A stretch of 64,000 nucleotides of DNA from Escarpia spicata (taxonomy: Eukaryota > Annelida > Polychaeta > Sabellida > Siboglinidae). Position 1 is the first letter of the stretch. Every line of letters begins with the position of its first letter. The stretch spans positions 20,099,051 to 20,163,050 of the forward strand of contig OZ023213.1 in the NCBI GenBank assembly GCA_963995525.1, written 5' to 3'. Shown here piece after piece: positions 42,231 through 52,900 of the stretch. The position numbers and the translations under genes were made by a program. Below the pieces are notes generated by a model that was given only the letters and a program-made list of their open reading frames with translations, did not search any database and had not been told where the DNA came from.

Positions 42231-42363
42231 TTTAGAAAGATAGAATGACTAGAGGACATTAAGTTTACATGTGTGAAGGAGTGTAGATTATATATAAGAA
42301 AGGTATCATTTTCATATAGGACAGTAAATGAATGGAACAGATTATCTGCTGATTGTGTGGGTG

Positions 42364-42606
42364 AGTAGTAAAGGGGAGCGCGCTGGCCCCCGACTCGTGC
42401 CAAGATCAAAGGAGATCAAAGGCACCGCGGGTCACAAAGATCAACAAAGGTCAAGCAAGTTGACCCGGCACGAGTGAAAAATCTACTTATAAAAAATGAA
42501 ATATCTTAATTGGTTTTGACAGCTTACTTATAAAAAACGTTATGATTGATGAGTTGCGCGGTTATGTGTAGCGCCCCCTGGTGGGGTGAGATAGTACCAT
42601 TTCACT
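42364..42606. repeat. Left terminal inverted repeat, copy 2
   Basis: Pairs with 58378-58670, with an indel after about 190 bp. It shares copy-2-specific bases with the right end (GGGGAGCGCGCTGG, CGAGTGAAAAA, TTAATTGGTT). A GCGCCCCCTGGTGG motif lies at about 42574-42587. Confidence 0.9.
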
Positions 42607-42796
42607 CTGCCCTCCTAGCGACGCGGCTATGCACTATAGCGGTTATGTGTAGCGCCCCCCTGCCCTCCTAGCAACGCGGCTATACACTCCCTAGCGGTGG
42701 TTATGTGTAGCGCCCTGACACGACACACGAGACGAGGCTATGACTGAGATGTGTCATGAGACTTACGAGGTCTGGTAGTCATTAGTCGACAGTATA

Positions 42797-43252
42797 ATGG
42801 AGTCTCCTATACAGTTCGGCGGTTCGGCATCGTATCTATCGAATTTCTACCCTTGTCGAGTCAAGGCGTACGGTCTAAGTTTCAAATCCGTCGAGCACGC
42901 TTATCAGTTTAGAAAAGCAATGTTTAATGAAGACACGAAAAGCGCGGTGTACATCAAAGAGGCGCGGACGGCCTATATAGCGAAACGTCGAAGTTACAGA
43001 ATCGTGAAGAAGAGAACGAGCGTCGAATGGAACGCGGTTAGGGTTGGGTGCATGAAGTCGCTGTTGACGAGTAAATTCAGAGGTTCAAAAAAGTTGAACG
43101 ACCTCCTATTGGCTACCGGGAAAGTCGAATTGGTGGAGTGCGTTCCGTCGGCCGAAGGCTTCTGGGGTATCGGTAAAGACGGTAAAGTAGGTCAAAATAT
43201 GCTTGGTAAATTATTGATGGAGGTGCGCGATGCGTATAGAATAAACGAATAA
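42797..43252 (+). CDS. NADAR/YbiA-like (DUF1768) protein, copy 2
   Basis: 151 residues, almost identical to the copy 1 protein over the NADAR core (LSNF, EHAYQ, FWGIG, GQNMLG all kept). The C-terminus differs: five bases more before the stop change the end to RDAYRINE. That both copies keep an open frame while other genes have decayed is compatible with recent insertion and does not by itself show selection. Confidence 0.85.
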   Translation: MESPIQFGGSASYLSNFYPCRVKAYGLSFKSVEHAYQFRKAMFNEDTKSAVYIKEARTAYIAKRRSYRIVKKRTSVEWNAVRVGCMKSLLTSKFRGSKKLNDLLLATGKVELVECVPSAEGFWGIGKDGKVGQNMLGKLLMEVRDAYRINE

Positions 43253-43289
43253 TAAGTCATCGTTCGTTTCGTATACGCCAGTCGTCGAT

Positions 43290-43922
43290 ATGAGCGGGAC
43301 ATGGAAGCACCCTTTTACGTGTATAGTAGCCGGCCCTACGGGGTGTGGTAAGACTACTTTCGTTACTCGCCTGCTACAGTTTGCTTCTTCTATGATCGAG
43401 CCGCCTCCGGAGAAGTTTCTATGGTGTTACGGCCAATGGCAAAGCGCCTACACTTCTATGTCAGCCGATATAGAATTCGTAGACGGTTTACCGGATCCGA
43501 GGCTTCTAGACGGCAAAAAGAGGATCCTTCTAGTACTCGATGACCTTATGGAGGAAACCGATAGCCGGGTCACGACCTTGTTCACAAAAAAAAGCCATCA
43601 TTGCAACGCGTCCGTCGTACAGCTTGTGCAGAATATGTTTCCGAAAGGGAAAGAAAACCGTACAATCAGCTTGAACGCTCAATATATGGTGTTATTCAAG
43701 AACCCACGCGACGCTGGTCAAGTAGGTCACCTGGCGAAGCAGATGTATCCGGGTCGAGTTAAATTTATGATGGAATCCTTCAAAAACGCCACGTCAGCAC
43801 CTTACGGGTATCTGCTAGTAGATCTAAAACAGGAAACAGCTGAAAATATGCGGTTGCGCACTTGTATCTTTCCCGATGATCGTCTTCAGTACGTCTACGT
43901 GACGAGAACATACAAGAGGTGA
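43290..43922 (+). CDS. ATP: DNA-packaging ATPase, copy 2
   Basis: 210 residues with intact Walker A (GPTGCGKT) and Walker B (LLVLDD). Substitution of the stop codon seen in copy 1 (TAA to TAC) adds Tyr-Lys-Arg before a TGA at 43920-43922. Confidence 0.92.
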   Translation: MSGTWKHPFTCIVAGPTGCGKTTFVTRLLQFASSMIEPPPEKFLWCYGQWQSAYTSMSADIEFVDGLPDPRLLDGKKRILLVLDDLMEETDSRVTTLFTKKSHHCNASVVQLVQNMFPKGKENRTISLNAQYMVLFKNPRDAGQVGHLAKQMYPGRVKFMMESFKNATSAPYGYLLVDLKQETAENMRLRTCIFPDDRLQYVYVTRTYKR

Positions 43923-43951
43923 GCGTCACGTGTGGGCCTTCATTCGTCAGG

Positions 43952-44299
43952 ATGACGCTGAAGCGTATCAAGAAGCACGTCCTCATGCTAGAGCTCTTGA
44001 ATAAACATAAACATCTTAAGGTGAGCAAGGCTATCATCAGAAACGCGGACTCTGACTTCATTTGTAGCCTGTGTGACTGCGCGTACAACATATTGAACGG
44101 GAATGTAAAATTTACGGCGGCGCATAAAAAAACACTGATAAAATACAAGAAACATCTGCGACGTTTAGTGAATAAAAAGACGGGTCTTAGGAAGAAGCGG
44201 CAAATCTTGCAAACGGGCTCGGGCGCCTTTCTGACGGCGCTGCTAGCGCCGTTGGCGATCACCGTCCTGCTGCCGCTGCTCAGACAGGTGATCGGCTGA
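43952..44299 (+). CDS. Small basic conserved Polinton protein, copy 2
   Basis: 115 residues from the ATG at 43952, with the same basic N-terminal part, CSLCDCAYNILNGN segment and hydrophobic C-terminus as copy 1. A handful of substitutions. Stop overlaps the next ATG. Confidence 0.75.
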   Translation: MTLKRIKKHVLMLELLNKHKHLKVSKAIIRNADSDFICSLCDCAYNILNGNVKFTAAHKKTLIKYKKHLRRLVNKKTGLRKKRQILQTGSGAFLTALLAPLAITVLLPLLRQVIG

Positions 44300-45015
44300 T
44301 GCAGTACGCTAAGAAGATGGCATTGGTAGACCCGCGGTTGGTGGAGAGCCTCCTGCCGTTGATCGACCAGCCGCCGAGCACGATCCGTTCGCGTACGATG
44401 AGCAGCCTGGACAGCGACATGAAGGACGTGCTAGATCGATCGGAGTTATCCGAACGAGCGAAGGTGGCGTCGTACAATCGACTGTTGAGTCGCTACAATT
44501 CGATCGAGGCGATTCGAGCGGCGCAGCCGGTACGCGTGTCCGTGGTGCCGACCGAGGGACCGCCGCCGCCTCCTCAACCGACGGGTGGCCAGGCGCCGCT
44601 GCAGGGTATAGAGCGCGAGATCGTGGAAAGCGTACCGAAAACGTTGAGAGGGAAAGCCCTCCTCCTGATCGAGAAAATGAAGACCGACCCGTTGTGTCGA
44701 TGGAACGATCGCGGCGAGTTCGTGTACGCCGGTCGCCCTATCGCGGGGAGTAACATGGTCGACCTCGTGAACGATCTTATGCGGACGAGGAAGAAGGGGG
44801 TGCCGCCGGTCGGCTGGGAAGCGTTCGGGGATGGTATGAGACGACTGAACGTGCCCATGGAGCTCGTCGGTAACGCCCGGCATCGAGCGTACATACAGCA
44901 GCAGCCGAAACGATCGAAGAAGGAGGAGGCGGAGGAGACCCCCGTTAGGGGCCGGTATCATCGTCGTCGACGTACCTGGGATCTACCGCCCAAGTGGGAG
45001 GAGGAGTCGTATTAA
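44299..45015 (+). CDS. Conserved Polinton protein of unknown function, copy 2
   Basis: 238 residues; differs from copy 1 mainly by two extra prolines in the linker and one fewer Glu in the C-terminal acidic run, both at trinucleotide repeats. WNDRGEFVYAG and DLVNDLMR motifs kept. Confidence 0.75.
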   Translation: MQYAKKMALVDPRLVESLLPLIDQPPSTIRSRTMSSLDSDMKDVLDRSELSERAKVASYNRLLSRYNSIEAIRAAQPVRVSVVPTEGPPPPPQPTGGQAPLQGIEREIVESVPKTLRGKALLLIEKMKTDPLCRWNDRGEFVYAGRPIAGSNMVDLVNDLMRTRKKGVPPVGWEAFGDGMRRLNVPMELVGNARHRAYIQQQPKRSKKEEAEETPVRGRYHRRRRTWDLPPKWEEESY

Positions 45016-45052
45016 AGAGCTTGAAACGTCGACGTCCGAACCATTCACCACA

Positions 45053-45232
45053 ATGGACCTACGAAGGACGGTAGTCGGCGTCGTCGTCCACGTCATCGGC
45101 GCGGCGGCCTTGGTGTATATATTATTCGTCGTAAACCGATCGTCGTCGTGGTCATGGTGTCCCGGTGGCCTCGTGGTGGTGGCACGCAACGAAAGCGGCG
45201 TGCTCGACAACGAGACGACGACACCCGCCTGA
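45053..45232 (+). CDS. Tiny single-pass membrane protein overlapping the integrase, copy 2
   Basis: 59 codons, same start context and stop as copy 1. One Leu of the hydrophobic helix is His here, which would weaken membrane insertion. The overlap with the integrase is the same. Confidence 0.45.
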   Translation: MDLRRTVVGVVVHVIGAAALVYILFVVNRSSSWSWCPGGLVVVARNESGVLDNETTTPA

Positions 45233-46287
45233 AGCGCGCCTATTTCAAACCGAAGCAGGCGGGCAGTTACGGCGGTGTCGACGCCTTGCATCGGGCGGTG
45301 GCGTCGACGGTAGGCAAACCGGCCGTGAAGCAGTGGCTAGCGGCGCAGGATGCTTACACGCTACACAAACCGGTGAAACGACGTTTCAAGCGACGTTGCG
45401 TTATCGTAGGCGGTCGACACCAGCAGTGGCAAGCCGATCTCGTCGACGTCGCTAAACTGAAAAAGCACAACGACGGTGTAACGTTCCTATTGACGGTCAT
45501 CGACGTCTTCTCGAAGGTGGCGTGGTGCGTCCCGTTGAAGAGTAAAGCCGGTCCGGCGCTCGTTACGGCCTTCGAGCACCTGCTACAGCGGCGGCGTGTG
45601 CCGAACGCGCTGCAGACCGATAAGGGGACGGAGTTTCTCAACAGACCCCTTCAGAAACTTTTGAAGGACTACGGCATCCACCATTTCGTGACGCATAACG
45701 AGGAAACTAAAGCGAGTGTCGTCGAACGTTTCAACCGAACCTTAAAGACGCGTATGTGGAGGTACTTTACGAAGTATCAGACACTGCGCTACGTAGAGGC
45801 GTTACAGAACTTTGTGCGGTCGTACAACAACACCTATCACCGAAGCATCGGTAGGACGCCGGCGAGCGTCAACGCCGCGAATCAGGAGAGCGTGTGGCAA
45901 CGGTTGTACGGCGATCGAGGTCGAGGAGGCAGTAAGCCGAAACTACGAGAGGGAGACCGCGTACGCGTCAGTAAGGCGAAGGCCCCTTTCAAGAAAGGGT
46001 ACATGCCTAACTGGTGCGAGGAGCTCTTCACCATCGTAGAAACGCACCCGTCCGACCCGCCCGTTTACCGCCTGAAAGACGACGCCGGGACGGTGGTCGA
46101 CGGCACCTTCTACGAGCCGGAGCTGCAACGAGTAGTCGTTCCGAAGGATAAACTGTATCGTGTGGAGGTCGTTCTACAACGGCGTCGTCGTCGGGGTGCT
46201 GAGGAGGCGCTCGTTAAATGGAGCGGCTATCCGGCCTCCTTCAACAGCTGGATCGCCGCCAAGACCCTCGTCGACTATAAAGGGTAG
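45154..46287 (+). CDS. INT: Integrase with chromodomain, copy 2
   Basis: 377 residues; D95, D156 and E191 and the chromodomain VKWSGYP are kept. It differs from copy 1 at about ten residues. Apparently intact. Confidence 0.95.
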   Translation: MVSRWPRGGGTQRKRRARQRDDDTRLKRAYFKPKQAGSYGGVDALHRAVASTVGKPAVKQWLAAQDAYTLHKPVKRRFKRRCVIVGGRHQQWQADLVDVAKLKKHNDGVTFLLTVIDVFSKVAWCVPLKSKAGPALVTAFEHLLQRRRVPNALQTDKGTEFLNRPLQKLLKDYGIHHFVTHNEETKASVVERFNRTLKTRMWRYFTKYQTLRYVEALQNFVRSYNNTYHRSIGRTPASVNAANQESVWQRLYGDRGRGGSKPKLREGDRVRVSKAKAPFKKGYMPNWCEELFTIVETHPSDPPVYRLKDDAGTVVDGTFYEPELQRVVVPKDKLYRVEVVLQRRRRRGAEEALVKWSGYPASFNSWIAAKTLVDYKG

Positions 46288-46415
46288 GGTACCGTAACAT
46301 CGGCCGGCAGTTGTTATGTGGACACGACGCTCGATGTGCTGGCGCTTACTACGTGACGTTGCCGTCGACGACTACCCTACAGCGTGCAGCGTTAACCGAC
46401 GGTGGTGGTGCTACT

Positions 46416-46733
46416 ATGCCCGACGACGCGGTTACGGCTGGTCAAGCCGACTGCGAGCGCGACGTGCTCGCGGACTACGTCGACGCTACCGAGTCTACGA
46501 CCCACTCCGACCGTGAACACGTTCCATGGCATTTCTGCGGGAACGAATGTCCTAAAGCCGAGATCATCTTCCTGTGTCAGATCGTCATCCTGTACACGGT
46601 TATCGTCGTCAGTATATACAATCTAACGCGGGGTCAGGGCGACTCCAACCTATGGACGGCCCTGTTGAGTAGCTGTCTCGGTTACCTACTCCCGAGTCCG
46701 TCTATGAAGCGGAGAGGGGATGGCGGCGACTAA
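46416..46733 (+). CDS. Conserved Polinton membrane protein, copy 2
   Basis: 105 residues from the ATG at 46416, with the IYNLT and LGYLLPSP segments. Overlaps the (broken) penton gene by 14 bp. Confidence 0.7.
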   Translation: MPDDAVTAGQADCERDVLADYVDATESTTHSDREHVPWHFCGNECPKAEIIFLCQIVILYTVIVVSIYNLTRGQGDSNLWTALLSSCLGYLLPSPSMKRRGDGGD

Positions 46734-47556
46734 CTTTTACCTGACCCTACCGAGCAACGCGTCTACGGAGGCGCACCCCGAAAACACGTTGACTCACTAC
46801 ATTACGAAACTACCGCGACGCATCGACCTATAGGGAGAGTGGGAATGCGGTCTGGTGACGCTACAGTATCCGCATACGTGGTACAACGTGAGAAAGAAGG
46901 ACGCGTACTTCTACCTGTCTTGTGTGACGGGTGATTACGGAATGTACCGCTCCGCCGACGGTACTTTGATTTACCGGCAATGCACCATCCCGCACGGATT
47001 TTACAATAGCGCTTACGAGTTGAGGGATAAAATCAACGAGGCGCTGTTGAAACTGACTACCGACCTCGTCAAGGCCCGACTGGAGTACTGCCCCGTCTCC
47101 CACCGGATGACGTTGCGTCTATCACCGGGTGTCGAATTTAATATACCCCACTGGAGCCGTCTGAGGGCCGTACTGGGCTTCGAATTTGGCGTCATCACGA
47201 GCCCGCCCGTCAATGACGATACCACCCCCGTCGCGTATACCTACGAGCACGAGGGTCGGCGTACGGTGGATATGAACGGGGGAGTCGACACCCTGTACGT
47301 ATATACGGACCTCGTGGAACCGCGCATCGTCGGTGATGTATTCTTCCTGCTCCTTCGAACCGTACCCGCCTACGGGTGGAACGGGGGCATTATTTCGGAG
47401 GTCTTCGACCGCGTCCAATACGTACCGCTCCTGCGGCGAGAATTCGACTCGGTCGAGATAGATATAAGAGACGACATCGGTCAACCGATACCATTCGAGC
47501 AGGGGAAACTCGTGGCGACGCTTCACATCAGACGCTGTAAATCTAAACTGTTTTGA
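46720..47556 (+). pseudogene. mCP: Minor capsid protein (penton-like), early stop, copy 2
   Basis: Same length and frame as copy 1, but TCG (Ser38) is TAG at 46831-46833, in the conserved segment after RRIDL. Downstream the frame is open to the normal stop; the next start, GTG at 46855, has no ATG. No full-length protein is expected unless the stop is read through. Confidence 0.9.
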
Positions 47557-47573
47557 AACGGCGGAGGAGGAAA

Positions 47574-47996
47574 ATGACAAGAACCGCCGGTCGCAACAAC
47601 GTGTACGAGGACTACTACGTTCGACAGGTCGGTGGTCAGCTACCGTTCTTCGTCGGCGGCCAGGGGCAGCGGGGACACGGCTTGGGTAATCTGTTCGGGA
47701 GCCTGTTTCGAAGCGCCATGCCGCTTATCAAGAGAGGCGCCATGGCGTTGGGGAAACGTGCGCTCAAGACGGGCGTGCGCGTGGCGCGGGACGTCGTCGC
47801 CGGCGGGAACCTGAAACAGTCGATGAAACGACGCGCGAAGGAGGCCGGCGCCGATCTTCTCGACGGGCTGTTGAACGCACCGCCGCCGAAAAAGCGACGC
47901 CGACCACCGGGTAAAGCGGTAACGGCGACCCCGCGTAAGAAGAAACAACAACGCCGTCGCCGTCAAAAGGAACCGCACGAAATATTCAGTAGCTAG
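47574..47996 (+). CDS. pVI/pX-like basic minor virion protein, copy 2
   Basis: 140 residues, nearly identical to copy 1 (one Asp to Glu near the C-terminus). Same basic tail and VGG sites. Confidence 0.7.
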   Translation: MTRTAGRNNVYEDYYVRQVGGQLPFFVGGQGQRGHGLGNLFGSLFRSAMPLIKRGAMALGKRALKTGVRVARDVVAGGNLKQSMKRRAKEAGADLLDGLLNAPPPKKRRRPPGKAVTATPRKKKQQRRRRQKEPHEIFSS

Positions 47997-48104
47997 GACG
48001 GCAGCGTTCGTCGTCAGCCGAATAAAGCCACCGGTCGAAGCGGCGAGTGCAGTCGGAACGGACGGTGGCGAACGGGACAGACGTCGACAGCAGCAGCAGC
48101 TAGA

Positions 48105-49400
48105 ATGGCGTTCGTGCATCCGCAGTCGTGCGAGGGTTTGAAGAGCGAACTGGACCTATTCACGCCGCCGCTAACGCAGACGAGCGTCGAGAGCGGGCAG
48201 TGGATCGATCACCAGCCGCTGACGACGCTCGACGCCGGCGGCCCCATCGAGTTCCTCATCCCGGGCTCGGGCGACGAGTATACGGACCTGTCGAGCGTTA
48301 GACTGTACGTGCGCGTGAAAATAACCCAAGGGGACGGTGCCGATATCGCGCACAACGCTAACGTGGCGCCGTCCAACAATTTCCTGCATTCCCTGTTCAG
48401 TCCAATCGACGTGGCGGTGAACGGCACGTTCGTGACGCCGTCGACCAATACGTATCCGTACCGGGCCTACCTCGAAACCCTGCTGAGTAACGGGAGCGAT
48501 GCGAAAAAGACGCAGCTCACGGGCGGTCTGTGGTTCAAGGATACGGCCGGCTTCATGGATGCGACCGCGGGGGCTAACGGCGGGTACACCTCGCGGCGTC
48601 ACTATACGCGGGACGGTCACGAGGTGGAGCTGATGGGCCTCCTGCACGTCGACGTGTTCATGCAAGACCGGTACCTGCTGAGCGGCGTCGACATAAAGCT
48701 TCGACCGGTGCGCGCGAAGGACGCCTTCGCGCTCATGGGAGTGGCGGGGGACTGGAAAGCCGTCATACTGGAGACCTACCTACAAGTGCGAAAAGCTAAA
48801 GTGAACCCGGACGTCCAGCTCGGACACATCAAGGCGTTGATGCTCGGCACGGCCAAGTACCCGCTACGGCGGGTCGACTGCAAGTCGTTCTCGATAGCGC
48901 AGGGGACGATGTCGCATACGCACGAGAACGTCTACCTGGGCGCGCTCCCGCGACGCGTGTTCCTGACGTTCGTCGACAACAACGCCTATAACGGGGACTA
49001 CACTAAAAACACGTACAACGCGAAGCACTACGACATAAACTTTCTCGCTCTCTACGTCGACGGACGTCAGGTGCCGAGCAAACCGTTGCAGCCGGACTTC
49101 CCGAACGGTCATTACATCCGCAGCTACGCGAACCTCTTCGCGGCGACGGGAAAAGCGTACGAGGACGAGGGGTTCGATCTGACGCGCCACGACTACGGTA
49201 ACGGCTACGCCATCTTCGGCTTCGACCTATCGCCCGACTGCTGCGATGGCCCGCATTTCAACGTCGTGCGTAAGGGCGCCCTTCGTTTCGAGGTCCACAT
49301 CGCGACGGCTCTCCCGCGCACGGTGAACGTCGTCGTGTACGGCGAGTTCGAGGCGGTGCTCGAGATCGACAAAAGCCGGAACGTCCTGTACGATCGCTAA
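48105..49400 (+). CDS. MCP: Major capsid protein, copy 2
   Basis: 431 residues with the same conserved strands as copy 1; about two dozen substitutions, more than in the integrase or ATPase. Apparently intact. Two bases before the protease ATG. Confidence 0.95.
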   Translation: MAFVHPQSCEGLKSELDLFTPPLTQTSVESGQWIDHQPLTTLDAGGPIEFLIPGSGDEYTDLSSVRLYVRVKITQGDGADIAHNANVAPSNNFLHSLFSPIDVAVNGTFVTPSTNTYPYRAYLETLLSNGSDAKKTQLTGGLWFKDTAGFMDATAGANGGYTSRRHYTRDGHEVELMGLLHVDVFMQDRYLLSGVDIKLRPVRAKDAFALMGVAGDWKAVILETYLQVRKAKVNPDVQLGHIKALMLGTAKYPLRRVDCKSFSIAQGTMSHTHENVYLGALPRRVFLTFVDNNAYNGDYTKNTYNAKHYDINFLALYVDGRQVPSKPLQPDFPNGHYIRSYANLFAATGKAYEDEGFDLTRHDYGNGYAIFGFDLSPDCCDGPHFNVVRKGALRFEVHIATALPRTVNVVVYGEFEAVLEIDKSRNVLYDR

Positions 49401-49401
49401 C

Positions 49402-49677
49402 ATGGACACTTTTCAGCTGCTACGTCGCCTACGCCTCGACCCGTTCACTAGACGCGTGGTCGTCGGCGTCGTGGCCAAAGACGAGCTACCGAAACGACGG
49501 CTCACCGATCTACCGGCGGCTTTCGTCTCTTTGGTCTCTAACGTATGCGGACAATATTGCGTCGCCTACCTGCTCTTACGATGCCGCGGTCTACCGCTAA
49601 AGGGGTTCCAGTACCTGTTCGGCGCCGATCGGGTGACTAACGACTGTCTCGTATTCGACTGGCTAAATCCGCATTAG
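49402..49677 (+). pseudogene. PRO: Adenain-like protease with internal deletion, copy 2
   Basis: An in-frame 177-bp loss, with a few new bases at the junction (about 49526-49535), joins residue 42 to the segment just before CGQYC. The catalytic His54 and Asp70 of copy 1 are gone while Cys remains. The frame still encodes 91 residues, but it cannot be an active protease. Confidence 0.9.
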
Positions 49678-49936
49678 ACTCTCATTAACTACTAGTATCG
49701 CTTTTTCGCTTTCAAGCTTGTTACCGCTACTACTACGAATAAAAGACGATGAAACGTACTGTAGGTGTTGTTGTTGCATTTGTTTTATTTCGTACCAGGA
49801 CCCTACCTAACTACCTACCCTACCCCTAGAGGGGGGCCGCCGCCTACCCCTTAGAGGGGTAGGTAGTCCTTTAGGCCCTGTCCTCGCCTTAGAGGCGCCC
49901 CTTAGAGGGGTAGTAGTAGTTCCCCCGCCTCGCCTA
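49678..49936. terminator. Convergent 3' ends and hairpins, copy 2
   Basis: AATAAA at 49738-49743 for the rightward genes and TTTATT at 49784-49789 for PolB, followed by the same CTTAGAGG hairpins as in copy 1. Confidence 0.6.
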
Positions 49937-52900
49937 CTACACGAGAACGGGCGCCGTGGTGATGCCGTCGTCGAGGACGCGACGCTTAGCGTAGAAATAG
50001 CTCAACGCCGCGCGCTCCTGAATATACGTCAGCACGGACGATTCGCGCACCTGGAAGCCGCGGTTCGAGCCGCCGCGGCTCCGTCGATCGCGCAGCACGG
50101 CGAGGAAGACGTCCTTGTCGATGTCGTTCTGACGCTTATTCAACCCCTTAGTGCTGTACTTGTCGTCGTCCCGACCGAAACAGTAGTATGTTTTACTACA
50201 GAGCGCGACGATTCCGCGCCCGGACCACTCCTCCTTGAAGAGCCCCGGCGTTCGCCTGTCGTACAGGCGTCGTCGAGCGCAACAGGGCGGCGTGTCCCAC
50301 GTTCGCCCGGCGAGTCGGCACTGCGCGTACGCGTCCGCGTGAACGTCGCAGCATTCGGCCGGGAACCAGTCGCCGCGATGGCGAAAGTAATGCTCGCGTT
50401 TAGCCTCCTCCACCAGGTCGTCGACGTTCCGGCCCGCGAGGGCTATGTACGCCGAGTCCGTATCCATGGCGCAGTACTGGAAGAGGGGTCTCGGGATGTA
50501 GAATGCGATAAAATCGTAGTAAAATTCGAGCATCCGTAGCTTCGCGTACTGATAGACGAAGTAGCCTATCTTGTTTGGTAGTTTGTAGCGGACGATTCGC
50601 TTGTTCAGCGCCACCTCGTAGACGCTGCCGGGTACGACGACGTCGAGCTGTCGGAAGCGGCGGTCGTTGACGAGCGTCGAGGCGCCGGTCGTCGTGCAGT
50701 ATTTCGTGTCCCTGTGGAGATCGACGCGCGTGATAGTCTTCCCGTAGGAGCTGTTGCCCATTAGCTTAAAGGTGTCGGCGATGATGGTTTTGTCGGTGTC
50801 GGTGTCGCCCTCGCGTCGCGCCGCCGAGACCGTGTCGCCGAAGCGGCGGAAGCAGGCGACCGGGACGTACTCGACGATCTGGTACACGCGGTCGACGACG
50901 AGGTCGTGCTCCAGATACCACCGTAGTAGGGGCGTCGCGAGTAGAATCTTGCTGCCGAAAAAGCTACCCACGAGCGTCCGTTGAGGCCGCTTCAGGAGGT
51001 CGTGAGCTTCGGCGTAGCGACGCATGAACGGGCTGAGATCGTCGCGGTCGATGTAGGCGTTCTTGAACACCGGCTGCATCTCGGCGAAGACGTCGCGCAG
51101 CGCGTCCGGGACGGCGATGTCGCACTCTACCAGCCCGAAGAGGGTACCGTCGCGTACGCCCTTCAGGATCGTCGACGTCGTAACGACGGCGCCGGGGGCC
51201 GTCCAGCGACTCTCCTCGGGCGGCGTCGGTGGCGCCGGCGGTCGCAGTTCGCGCCATTGGCACTCCCACATCTCGACGACGGTGACGAACCGGCGAAGGT
51301 AGGTGGTGACGGCGTTCGTCTCGGCGTAGAGGCGACTCATCGACCGCCCGTTAACGTCGTTCATTTCGCGCCCCGTACACGGGCAGCCGTGAAAGAAACA
51401 CCCATGGAACTGGTACGCCGTTCGCGTCTCGCGACACCAGCCGTCGACCCGGTACTTGCCGACGCGGTGTTCGCCCCCGTTGAGCATGTGTCCTATGCGC
51501 ACCCCCGTCCTTCGGCCGTAGCGGTGTACGCGTTGCGGCCGAAAGCCGGTCTCCGCCCGCCGGCGCGTATACCACCCCGTCGGCATATCTTGGGTGATCG
51601 CCCATAGGTAGAGCCCGTTCGCGTCAAATCCCACGATCGAGCGACACGGGCGGCCGCCGTGTAGAACGGTTACGTCGGCCTCGTGATAGCGCGCGAAGAT
51701 GATCGAGGGACCGCCGACGATCTGCGTCTGTATGAGCCGGTGCAGGTCCTTGTTCGACTCGTTGAAGAGCGTGAAGTGAATCGACAACGGGAGATCGTTG
51801 AACAGGTAGAGGAGCGTTAGACCCGGGACGCTGATGCCGTCCTTAAACATATCGATGCGGTGCTGCTGGTAGAAGGTGAACTGCTTGTCGACGGCCTCCA
51901 AAAACGGGACCACATCTCGGTTATTGTACCACACGAGGAAGTCCCTTAGCGTGGTCATCCCTTCGGCGCGCCATACCGCCGCGCAACCCTCGTACGCCTC
52001 GGCGGAGATCCCTTCGCATTTCAGGTGGCTGTAGAACGCCTCGCGCGGCGGTAGTTTGTCGTCGTCTAGTTTCCCCAACGCGTCGACGTACTCGTAGGGG
52101 AAGTAGCCCTTCGTTACGCTGCAGCCGTAAGCCTTCAGAAACTTATCGTAGCTGAATCCCGGGGCCAGGTAGTTAGTGATGTCCAGGAACTTGAGCGTCT
52201 CCGTCGACAGGCACATGAAATTGTTCTGCCGTTTAATCGCGAACGCCGTCGAGGTAGGCTGACCGACGATCAGGAAGAGGGGCGTGAGATACTTTTTGAC
52301 TACGTTCAAATCGTACTTGCCCGAATTGAAGCCGAGGACGGGGAGTTGGCGTAGATGCGTCCACAGGCGTGTGGCGAGTGCGGTGTACGGGGTCTTGTTG
52401 TCGGTGTCGCCGGCGGCGACTCGCCATTCGGCGTCGAGCGCCTCGATCGCTTCGAAGACTCGGTCGTACGACGGTCGCAGAGCCGCGCACGCCGCTTCGC
52501 TCACGGCCTCTAGGGCGACGATCAGGCGCCGCGCGAGATCGTTCGAATCGCCGGTCGTAACGAAGCATTGCGCTCACTCACGCTGAGTAGCTCGTGCCGG
52601 GCTATCCACCGGCAGTTGGGGCTATCCGCCGGCAGGTCGCTATCGTCGAAGTAGCACTCAAAATCGAATGTCGCTCTGTACGGGTAGTAGCGGAGGTGGT
52701 CGTGCACGCAGATGCCCTCGTCGTCCAGCTGCTGAAACACGGACGGTGTCGGGCGGTAGACACCGCCGGGAAAGACGTGGCGAACGCCACCCTCACACGT
52801 CGCTTCGTGCCGTCGTAGCATAGAGGGCTTTCGCCACAACGAGTCACCGCACTTACTGCACAGGTACGATCGCGTATACCGCGAGACGTTGGGTATATAC

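Larger units (their letters stand above)
38822..42363 (+). mobile_element. CR1-type LINE with esterase ORF1, interrupted three times
   Basis: ORF1 starts with a zinc-ribbon-like segment (CKRQIKAKRQLVCDDCHSW, 38830-38890), a purine-rich repeat linker, and an SGNH-esterase-type block (GPTYRNCKRMSINALVEQMC, then VNDGLHLSDKG, 39540-39700). ORF2 has endonuclease pieces (NARRIVNKRSELNIMVV at 39875; IMGDFNQGHIQWKSL at 40520) and only a short pre-RT segment before most of the RT is gone. A 40078-40326 retroposon, a Harbinger at about 41300-42230 and Polinton copy 2 are inserted. The 3' end resumes at 58671-58745 with YRTVNEWN just before the Polinton. Confidence 0.75.
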
